Part shown: one piece after another, positions 50,586-61,438 of the stretch
Numbering within the stretch: position 1 is the first letter of the stretch
Layout of the letters: the number at the start of each line of letters is the position of its first letter
From: Lineus longissimus
Taxonomy: Eukaryota; Nemertea; Pilidiophora; Heteronemertea; Lineidae
DNA: 64,000 nucleotides
Direction: 5' to 3'
NCBI RefSeq assembly: GCF_910592395.1
Contig: NC_088316.1
Location: forward strand, 14,074,001-14,138,000
Translations under genes and position numbers: made by a program
Notes under the pieces: model-generated
The model's input: only the letters and a program-made list of their open reading frames with translations
Told to the model about the DNA's origin: nothing
Databases searched by the model: none

Positions 50586-53500
50586 ATGCATGAAGGTGTG
50601 ACATTTGATTTTCGCTGGAACAAGGTCCAGAACCAAAAGCGAGGCAAATTGTCTCCCCTCTAGGACTAGGCCCTGGTCACCAAAAATGGGATTTTCATTA
50701 ATTCTTGGAGACTTGGGCTGATTTTCAAACTGAGGATTGAGGAACATCTGTTCTTGCCCCTCCCTCCTTGAGTCCTTCCTGCAGTTTCTGAGCTCGTTTA
50801 TTGTAATGTGTGGTGACCGAAAGTTAGTCATTGCAAAGGGTTTTCTCTAAATTGTGGACCTTTTAAAACAAATTTGGGTACATACCTGAACCTTTCCAGT
50901 TTCTTTAATGTAAAATGTGTTACATTCACTGGAAAGAGCTATGAATGAGCAATACAGGTCTTTAAAATTTTTTCTCCAATTAATAAGAAAGATATTGCAA
51001 TTTATGTTTTATGATTTTTGCAGTCTTTTGTCTCGAGAAACGTAAAGACAATATTCAGAATTGAGAAGGGGAATTAGACATAATTTCAGGTTCACTTTCT
51101 AATATCTTCCTTATTAACAGTGCTATTGAGCTAGAAAATGGTCTCCAAATGTTTTTTGGGGTGCTCTTTCTATTCCACTTAACAGATGTTGCTTCTGTCT
51201 CCCCTAAATTGGTGCAATTAAGGTTTCCATGGAAACGGGCAACTCCCATTTCTCGCCATAAATTGAATATTTACCCTCTGTTTGGGTTGAATATTTGTTA
51301 TTAGGGTTTATTTTGCTGTTCTGTTCATTCCAAACACCAGATTTTGCCTAAGTCCAGTAAAAAATGGACGAAATATTGGGTGTTCTCACTGAACGGTGCT
51401 TCTCCCTCTCTATACTTCCTCCCTAAAGCCTATTGCCCCATGTGTCATGACCAAAATTCATTCAAGAAGTCTGGGCTTGTTTGCTGTCGAAAATGAAAAA
51501 AAATTGTTTCTCAAGAAACAATATCTGACACTTAATCTCATTGTGTTCTCATAATGTCACGAAATTCAGCCAAGTTTTATATAATGAGAACTGTACTACT
51601 TTTCCAGGCCGCGCTGTAGACCATGATCCGGTCCATGTATAGTTGACCAGAGGGACGCATCATGGCGTTACGGAGCAGGAGCCACAAGATTGGGACAAGA
51701 AATGGTGTGGTAACCAAGGACAGGGCCAAAGGGAGATGTAAGAATGACAGAGTGAGGACAGTAGATACATTCACCACTATTCTGACAGCAGACTTATGCA
51801 AGGGTACAGCTGTCTTGGGAGCAGTGTTTGCAGAGTTGATGCAAATGACCCGAGCGGAAGAACGAAGCTGGCAATGCTGGCTTGAGAGGTGTGCCAAAGA
51901 ATCTCCCTGGGATCAAGGCCTGGCCTTATTATGTGGTAGCCAGCAGTGTTAATCAGATGATGACAATGTTACAATGTGTTGACAATTTGTCAACTTTACC
52001 TCAGTATTTAAATAGGCCAATGAATGACAAGGACAAGGGGGAAGAAACTAGAAACTGAAGTCTTTACAAAATGCCTAAGTAGCTGGGCGTCTATCAGCTA
52101 TGCTACCGTGATTAGATATTGCGAAGATGTCCGCTTCAGCATGATATCAAAGAGTCTTTCGTTCAGTAATGGCCTACAAATAACTTGCATGATAATTCTA
52201 GATGCTTTTTCAGCCTGTTTCAACATCAGGGGCATGGCTGTCACTGAGGTTGTCCAAGACAGACCGATGCTATATTACTGTTGAAAAAGACAAAGCGGTT
52301 TGGTTTGGCATGGCTAAGTGTTGACTGACATTAACTGTCAAATCGGTGTGACTTATTTCTTGCCTGTTGTCTGAGAAACAGTAATGCCATTCATTGGACA
52401 TGTGACAGTGACAGCTTAACTACCAACACGGGAACAAAAATTTGATGTCGGGCCAAGGATAACCAAGTTGGCGCCATATTGGATTTACAGACCGACTGTA
52501 CAAACTTGGCAACAGCAAAATAAGCCAGTGACAGGATACCTAGCTACATATCTACCTCTGCTATGATGATAATGAAAGGATGAATGCCAGCAGGATGACT
52601 AAGTGACAGAAACTTTCATGTGTAATAGCCTTAAAAATTTATGATCGTTCTAATGGTTTTGGCCTTCTGTTTCAGCGTGGTTTTAAGATTAAAGGACAGG
52701 GATGTCACAGAGGTCTGGAAAAACTATTGCTAACTAGGATGCACTCGCATCTGGAACACCTGCTGTGAAAGAGGGCTGGGGACGCACCAAGAAAGATATT
52801 CTTTCCAGCAGGTTGCCAGTGCCACAAAGAACAGAACTGAAGTTGGTTCCAGTTCAAATATGAACTTGAATTATCAGAGGCTGTCCAAGAGAGCCTCTGC
52901 ATGCACCCTACAGTAAAAGGACAGGCAGCTTGTTTGGCCTGGGGAAATATCCACCAACTAGGTGCCAACATAAACATAATAGAGGGTACTGATAATTAGA
53001 TGCCCTGAATTTGCCTCCTTGGCAAGTCGTAGCATGTTTGTTGTTTCGTGAGAAATATTCTGTGCTGTAAAGCATGCATTTTGAAAGGATTCCTTTTGCC
53101 TGTGATCTGAGCCTGTGCGAGACAATGATGCAGATCATAGAACTCTGTGAGACGGTAACAGCTGATTAGGAAGAAGACTCGTCAATGCATGTGTGAAAAA
53201 ATTAAGAAGAAATTTGGCTGCAGTCAAGACCTCCTTGCAGTGAAAAGCTTGAGGTGTTGCAAATTCAGGCATTCTAGTAGTTTGAGATATTATTGGGCCT
53301 GCATGGTTTCAAGCTAGATGAGATGGAGAGATACAACATACATGGAGAGATGTGTCCATTACATAAAGGTCTGTGTGTGTATCCTGAAGAGGGATTCAGT
53401 TGACTTTTGAAGGAGCAAATATTTTGGGTAAGAAAATTGTTCTTCATATTCCGTCAACAAGTCGAAAAGCTGTCAAAAGCATCGACATTTCTTGCCCTTC

Positions 53501-53997
53501 ATTCAGGCAAGAGAAGTTTGAAGTACCATACAGCTTCAAATTCATGTCCATAGGTTAAATTTTGATTCCTGCCCAAATAATGAACAAAAATCTGCTCAAC
53601 ATCAAATCACCTCGGACAGCGGAATCCGCTGATTATCGGAAGATGTTATTTAGTATTTCATCACATTAATACACCATCCAAGGCATCTTGTGCTGAATAA
53701 CAGCAGGAGTTCCCTCTGTGGACTGAAGGTAGGTTGGCCTAAACAAGGCATAAGAAACTGGACAACAGCGCAGACAATTCTCAACATTTTATCTCGCTAA
53801 ATGTATGTAACAAGTTACTGCCAACTATTCACAGAGTCTGAGCAAACGTGATGGTTGTCTGTATTGCACTTCAGACCAGTGATCTGCTTATGGCAGATAA
53901 TGGCACTTGTTTCTAAAACTGCTTCGTATTTGCCTCGTGTCTTCATATTTGGCAGATGATTATCTCGGTGTGGAAAAGCCAGGGGACTGTTCCGCGT

Positions 53998-54220
53998 CAT
54001 TGTTTATTTTATTTCGAAAATTTTGTTCATGAAAACTGGTCCTTTCCAGCTCCTCCATGAGATGGCACAGACTGGAAAAGAGAAAAGCAGTCACACCATC
54101 GTCCTCCTGGTAGCAAGCCAAGATCAGTCCACATGCTAAGGGTTGCAACTCCAACACCTCTAACAAGATTTCACTGTAATCATCTGACTGGAGAAAATGA
54201 TGAAGGAATCTACAATGTCG
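53998..54220 (-). CDS. Possible isolated coding exon, unknown protein
   Basis: Downstream of a strong acceptor (TTGCTTGTCCTTGCAG) the minus strand stays open for about 73 codons with protein-like composition: RHCRFLHHFLQSDDYSEILL, LQPLACGLILACYQEDDG and FLFSSLCHLMEELE. I do not recognise the family. No clear donor or partner exon was found, so it may be a stray exon, a pseudogene fragment or chance. Confidence 0.25.
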
Positions 54221-54804
54221 CTGCAAGGACAAGCAATCTTAGAATAAAAGGTTGGTGTGCAATGTGAATCTGTGCAGGATAGATGTACAGTAGCCTGCCT
54301 GCCGGATAACTTATCAGAAAGCAAGAATGTCCAGAATGATGAGAATAATAAGTCAAAAAGTTTATAACAGATTTAAGTCATAACACTGGTCAAGTGCTGT
54401 CCTGTTGTGTTCCTTTAATAGAAATGTTTACATTCTAAATAGCTGTTAGTCAGTAGTGCTGGCAAGTTCCTGGTGAATAAGGTTGCAGAGTGAATTGCAA
54501 TCACTGTACAATGTCCTTGTGCATTTGACAACCCCCTCTTAGTAAGCCAGAGGCCTTTCATGGAGCTGTTTCTAAAAACTCTTGTCTTTGTAGAAGAAGT
54601 CATTAAAATCAAAAGAATTATTTTCTTATTTTCAGCACCTCAACGGGAAAACCACTGGTAATTGAAGCTGGTAGATCGCCGTGACATCTCTCGTAAACAA
54701 GCTGGGTTATGGACAAGGATCACATCAACTAAGTTCAAATGTCTTGAACACGATAGGGCCCCTTCCATTCTGACTGGAAAAGACATCTATCATCTTTGGT
54801 TTTT

Positions 54805-54869
54805 AGCTCACCTCTTAGCAGAGGTGAGCTTATCCCATACCGTGGCGTCCGTCGTCCGTCGTCCGTCGT

Positions 54870-54907
<38 letters not shown>

Positions 54908-55940
54908 CGTCGTCCGTTAGCAGGGCACGTTTCGTAACTGTTAGAGCTATTGAGTTGAAACTTGGTACACATGTACCCTTATGTAATGACACCTGGGAGA
55001 CCAAGTTTCGGTCTGATTCGTTTCATGGTTTGGCCACCAGGGGGCCAAACGTTAAAAGTGAAAATATGCAATAACTCCCTTAATAGTAGTCGGGAAATTT
55101 TGAAAAAAATATGGTAGGTACTTCTAGCAAAGGTGCATCATATATCCTCCGGGTTTTTGATTTGACCTCCTTTTCAAGGTCACAGAGGTCAAATGGTGTA
55201 AATTAGCCGTTGGGATGTAATGATGGCACGTTTCTAAACTGCAATGACTATTGATACCAAATTTGGTACACATTTACCCCTTAGTCAGGTGATCTCGGAC
55301 CGAAGTTTGGTCCAATATGATTCACCACTTGACCACCAGGGGGCAAAATCCAAAAACCTTAAAAATGTGATTATTCCTTAACTTCTTGCCCGATTGCCAC
55401 CAATTTGATATCATGGGTACATCTAACCACCATACAGTATATGTCACACAGGTTTTTAATTTGACCTTCTTGTCAAGGTCACAGAGGTCAAATGGCGTAA
55501 ATTGGCCGTCAGGCCGTAACTATGGCACGTTTCTTAACTGCAATGACTATTGATCACAAATTAAGTACACATGTACCCCTTGGTCAGGTGATCTCAGGTA
55601 CCGAAGTTTGGTGCGATCTGATTTGCCGTTTGGCCTCCAGGGAGGGGGCCAAATCCTAAATTCTTCAAAATGCCATTATTCCTAGTAATGACTTGCCCGA
55701 TTGGCACCAATTTTATATCATAGGTACATCTAATTCTAACAACCATTCAATGTGTCACCCGGGTCTTCTTTGATTTGACCTACTTTTCAAGGTCACAGAG
55801 GTCGAATGTACTGTAAATTGGCCATTTTGGGGAAATTGTAATTGCTTGGACCTACATCAAACCTAACACTACATGACACACGACCATGCTCTTTATCCAT
55901 CTTTCCTCCACATGAGGTGAGCACAATGGCCCTGGCCATT
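54805..55940 (+). mobile_element. Non-autonomous repeat element with (CGT)n tract and ~300-bp internal repeats
   Basis: It opens with a perfect hairpin AGCTCACCTC-TTAGCA-GAGGTGAGCT (54805-54830), then GTCCGTCGTC and (CGT)n at about 54850-54920. Three to four internal copies of ~300 bp follow, each with GGCACGTTTC, TGGTACACATNTACCC and CAAGGTCACAGAGGTCAAAT. It closes with ATGAGGTGAGCACAATGGCC near 55912-55931. Elements with GGTGAGC ends and a CGTCGTC tract are familiar from marine invertebrate genomes. No protein is encoded. Confidence 0.7.
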
Positions 55941-56699
55941 TCATTTCATGATCAAGGGAATCCACAGTTTCTTTGCTGGGAAAAATGGAAAGCAGTGGAG
56001 TTCAACAATGGTGCGACAACATTTCCTGTCCTTGCCAAGGACCTAAATATTTGATGATATCATTCTGTCATATTGCAATGTCCACAATCATTTTATTGTC
56101 ATCTTTTAATGGCTGTTGTTAATTGAAAGTTTAAGAATGAATAGTAGAGCATATTTTAAACGACCGGCCATTTGGGATCAAAGTCCCTGTCCGTGATTGA
56201 GAGCGGCTCAGTCATCAATTGCGTGTAGAACATTTGGCCTTGCAGCGTGCCTGGGTTAAACATAGCCCAAGGAAACACTACGGTTATAAATGGAAAGGAG
56301 GAGATCATTGAAATCACTTGACAGAAAACTGTGCTGAACATCTTTTTCCTTTACTCACGTTCAGTCCTTATCATTATTTCTGCTTTGGTTCACCAGTTAT
56401 ACAGAACATGCAGGACACTGTGAACACTGAGAATATAACGAAGAACTGAGTGGCGCCGAAAATACCTGAAGATTTACTTTTTCAGCTAAGAATGACTTTG
56501 TAGGCCTAAAGGTTTAGAAGTTATACCTAAATTGAAGGTGACCTTCTCAGGCGAGGAACCAACGTCTTGGTATCGCAGCCACTGTAGCTTAGGTAGTATA
56601 GTGACCTACATGAAGTTGTTTTCAGTTATTAAAGTCCATGGGGTTAGTCGCATTTAACCTGGACTCTGTTGGACTGGGTCAACTGAACGTGATAAAATA

Positions 56700-58060
56700 A
56701 TTAAGACCGATTTACAAATGAAATGAAGAGTCTGCATTTTGGTGCAACTGCATTTCTTGCTTTCAAGCAATATTTTGTGGCAATGTTCAGGTCTTTTCCT
56801 CGCGGGCAAATCTGCATACCTGTAATTATGTGCAGACTTGGCTCTTCCAGAGATTGTAGGACTGGGTCCATTGAATGTAACAAAAATAATCGATGCCTAT
56901 TTACAAATGAAATGAAGAGTCTGCATTTTGATGCAACTCCATATAAGTGTCAGGTGATTTCGCTCTGAACTTGTGACACTCTGATCGGTCTGAAATAATC
57001 ATTATCCCGTCCCTCTGGGAAAAATTTGCAGCCAGATTGCACCATTTCCTGTTAACCGTCTGAGAGATGGCGATGTCAGGGGTGCATGACGGTGGTTAAA
57101 CCTATTGCGAATGGGCAGCACAATTGGGTGTAGGATATTCATAAACCATTGCACACTCCTGAATTTGCGGTGGGTTGGTACCCCACGCCACGTAAGGAGT
57201 AGGTTTGTGGGTAAGCCTTGGTCCACGTGAATGGGTCGTGCCTTAAAAATGATGAGAAGTTGCGAATTGACGCCCTGTGAAGTGTCCTTCGACCAGCTAG
57301 TGCTAATCCGGTCACTGTCTCCAGGTCACCATGCCTCGGTCAATGAGCGGGCGAAGCACCCAATGGCTCCGTCAGGAGTACATCGTCAACTTCAGCCCGT
57401 AGATAAACCGGTACGCGCACAAATATCTTAGCTGAGAGTGGGGGACATCAGTAAAGTGCTTCTCATCGGGGTAATACAGTACCACTGTATACAATGACCC
57501 CATTTTTTGTTGGATTCATTTCCACTGAGGAGTGGTCGGTAATGAGAGTTTCGGGCCAGTCCGATTGTCACCAGTCCAGAGGGAAAATACCTGATAGTTA
57601 TGTGGCTTTCCCTCAAACTGTATACTTTTTCATGTCAATTGTAAATTAGTGTTGCTCGGTAGTGTTCAGGGTCTTTTTGTCGAACAGGCACATCTGCATA
57701 CCAGTAATTATGTGCAGACTTAAGTTTTGCTTTGAAGCAATATCACTGCTACACTTGTGAAGCAGTGGCAGTGTTCAGGTCTTGCCTGCCTCGATGACAT
57801 ATCTGCATACCAGTAATTATGTGCAGACTTGGCTCTCTTTTTTGGAGCAGTACAGTTGCAAGATAAATCCTGTTTGTAATTTTATAAATCAGTTGCTCAT
57901 TAAGGGCTTACGAAGGTTTTGATGCCTTGCTGGCATATCTGCATACCAGTAAATATGTGCAGATTCATTTCTTGCTTTGGCAATTATCTAATAGTTATGT
58001 GGCTTTACCTCAAACTGTATACTCTTTCATGTCATTTATAAATTCGTGTTGCTCGTTTTA
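56700..58060. repeat. Cluster of hairpin-bearing interspersed repeats
   Basis: Four copies of TCTGCATACCAGTAATTATG followed by TGCAGA, or close variants, at 56811-56836, 57693-57718, 57802-57827 and 57938-57963; TCTGCATA pairs with TATGTGCAGA. Each is preceded by a GTTCAGGTCTT-like block. Two copies of ACAAATGAAATGAAGAGTCT occur at about 56714 and 56903. A block beginning ATAGTTATGTGGCTTT at about 57594 recurs at about 57990. No gene is seen. Confidence 0.7.
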
Positions 58061-58869
58061 CCTCGCATCTCATGAGCAGAAAGAACAGTCTTGTGGAGTC
58101 TTGATGCTCCCTGATGTTGGTCTTTGACTCGAGATCATAATCACTCTGGACAGTTCCTGATTCCTTTTTTACCATGAGCAGGCCCATTTAGGCCTACAAC
58201 CTGACATTGTAAACTATGCAAGTGTCATTTAGTTTGCTTTAGTGTTTATGGCATTACATTGTTAGATTAGAGCTGTATAAAAAACTAGTAATGCTCTGAA
58301 AAAATAGTATTTCAAGAATGTAGAGATTTCACCTCAAGTGTCGTTCCTCTCATGCCTGGAAAATATGGTCCTGTATTGTTCATGCATAGTTGTCTTTGCA
58401 TTTCACCACTTTAAAGTTTGGTTTGGTCTGATGGCATGACTTGGACAATGTCACAACCTGTAATGGACACTAATGAATCTGATTTGGGTCGCTTTGGGGT
58501 GTGATGTGAAGATTTGCACAGTATATGCCACAGGGACAATGTCACAACCAGTGATTATGGTCTAGCTGTCAGATTGTCCCAAGGAGAAATTTAATCTTGA
58601 CCCCCAGAATGCACATTCATGCCCTTTCTTGCATTAAAGACTTGTTTCTGAGACATCCTGTACTGTCTTAATTGCCAACTCGGAATAAATTTCTGCGCTT
58701 ACATCCCTTCTCTCAATTTGGTGAGGATGGGTTGCCAACCGACTGGACTTGCTCCACACATGTCAAACCAGTCACAACAAAACCGCATCGGACCTGTTTG
58801 CACTGACACTAATTGGGGAGATATTGATGTAACTTGACAGCAAGGGAAACATTACGGGAAGTTTAATTG

Positions 58870-61438
58870 TTGCAAAATGCTACTTTTATTCCGACATTAC
58901 ATGTAAAACATTTACAAATACAATCTGACATACAGACAAAATGACTTAATTTATGATGATTTGGCATGAAGAGATACATGTTACAAGTAACACAGGGAGT
59001 AATAAGTTAAATTCTTTGCCAGCTCATCTAAATTGGGATTATCCATACTAACCAAAGTTGTACTACCAAGAAATGTAGCCATTTCTGCCTCTCAATTTGA
59101 TGTCGGAATTGGGTTTGATTGTTTACCGTCGGTAAGCCCCCTTATCACAAGATAATGGGTATGATACCATGCAAACTTCATATAAAATGATAAGGAGGCT
59201 ACATGAACAACCTGGTTATCCCCATTTAAATGTGCCAGCAGAGTAATGTGAATAAATATCAATATATTTGTTCATTCTAGTTTAACACAAAGTTATCTTA
59301 ATAGCCAATACTTTGGCTTAGTGTACAACTGACTGAGAGAAGATACTTTTAAAAAAATCTCAGTACAGACAATGGTTTTTTTAAGTGATTAAGAATATCT
59401 CAACACAGGCCCGGCCTGTCTAACTCAACTTAATCAAAGTATCTATAATGACATGAGAAAAGGACTATTGTGTTCACATACCAGAGAGTATTAACAGGAA
59501 CATGTGACTGAAAATGATCATTAACTGATTGAAAGAATGGAGTTCAATTGTTCAAAATCTTAATTGCTGACAACATCCATTGGCTTAACAATGCTGGAGA
59601 TATTTCTGACTTAAGTAGCCTAATCCAAGCACACAGAAAGCTGTGTATTCACAGGCTGTTCTTTTGTGAACTTGTGGTGGTTGTTTCTATTGTCTCCATG
59701 GCATGCCCCCCCCCCCCCCCGGCACAACCAATAGGAAGAGCCAATAAGCAAGACAAAGGCTCACTTGTTTTAAGAGAAACACAGCAATGATTAGGATTAT
59801 CTGATGTGCCTTCCCATTTTGAATGTCGGGTCACATAGGCCTACTATTCAAGAAACATGAAGTAGGAGTTACATTTTCACTGCCCATGAGAATTGACTGA
59901 AGGACATTTGGATGACAGGATAAGGACACTTTAAGGTCACAGTACTTAATCATCACCTGGGTGACAAAGTACTGACCCACTCAAATATAAAGGTCACATG
60001 CACTATGAGCAGCTTTGAGGTACTAGCTTGTATGTCATATTGCTTAGCAGTAGAAACGACAGTACTGGTAGTAAATCTTAATCAAGTACCAATGTGGATA
60101 AAAGTACAATGTATTGATTTATCTTTGCGAAACCACAGATGCCCATCTTGTACCAGTACATTTTTCTACCATGATTACCGAGGAAACATTTTCCTGGGGC
60201 CCTATCGGCTGATCCTCATGTCTCTATTTGGATGGATTTACATACAGAATAGCATTGGTTCTAACCACAAGCAGTCCAGTTGATATCAAAAAACTTAAGA
60301 GTTCGCGGCAAAGCAGTCACAGTCAATGGCCGGCTTTGATTGAAATTGTGCATCTTAAAAAGTAAATCAGCTCAAAAGAATGTAAATTTAAAGACATCAC
60401 CCCGCAACAATTAAATCTTAGGACAACAAATTTGTCTTTACGCAACAATTATCAATGATACAATTAGACATTTACAGTATAAGCATTTAGCATTTACAAA
60501 TTACAGCAGTGCAAGTGTAAGCTTTATGGACAGCAAAAACATTTCTTAAAACCATTTATAGCATCATTCAAATTAAAGAGTATTTTGATACTCAGTATTC
60601 ACAGGAACTGGAGAGGCATTGAATAGCTCGAGAAATGTTCACTTTAAGAGTTTGAGAACTCACCACAAGTGATTGCCAATTCAAAACCAATATGAACATG
60701 ATTACACCAAAAGCTCAACATTTCAAGCTCAGTAATATTTCCACACAAAAGACATCAATGTTATATATTACCAATTTTTTACAATCTTATTATTATGTAA
60801 CAACAAATGATAATAATAATGGGTCTTTCAAACGTTCAGCCCAGGCTTTGATCAATACGATTAATTCCAGAAGGTCAACAATAAAAAATATACAACTATT
60901 TTATTGAATACAGGAACACACAAAAAGGTATCATAGCTGCTATCAGTAATTTTGGTTTCATGAACATTGATACTTGGTTGTGAGGAAAGATGTAAACAAG
61001 CACTCAACATCATTGGCCCCTGCATTCTACCAGTTGATCCAAGCTGGCCAGAGACACTGCCGTGCCACTTATTTAAAACACATTGCGAATTGTTTTAGAG
61101 ATTTCAGTTTGTGTTTGTTCGGAATGAACAGTTTATCTATAACAATAAGCCAACTGCCCCCACCTGTGGAGGCATTATGATTATTGCTGTGATTGCTTGA
61201 AATGCTCTTTACCCTTGCGTCAAATTTTGAGGGGTCCCAGGGGATGGCAACTATGTAGGAACCATGGGGTAAGTGACCACAGGGATCAGTTTCCACGCTT
61301 CTATGAAGGACTGCTAAAACTAAATAGCTATGCTGAAGTCACCACGCATGCCATTAGTCTCTCTGTAGAAGAAGAGCATCCTTAACAATAGCAATCCATG
61401 AATATAACCATCAATGTTTGTGTCCTAGTGAAAGTCAC
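58870..61438 (-). other. Probable 3' UTR and flank of DCLK
   Basis: This AT-rich non-coding stretch follows the DCLK stop. Possible minus-strand poly(A) signals appear as TTTATT on the plus strand, for example near 60899 and 58887. A C-run is at 59707-59720. No other gene is supported. Confidence 0.4.

Larger units (their letters stand above)
49441..54800. other. Gene-poor intergenic stretch with unresolved open frames
   Basis: No recognisable gene. A promoter-like stretch at 49690-49830 (TTACGTCATC, CpG-containing) ends in ATG|GTAAGT, resembling a first exon, but no downstream exon can be assigned. Open frames on both strands at 51577-51952 are mutually antisense. A possible minus-strand exon at about 53998-54220 is listed separately. 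Confidence 0.35.

Noticed and set aside
54662-55074. Arg/Val-rich frames on both strands
   Set aside because: They are translations of the (CGT)n tract and flanks of the repeat element.
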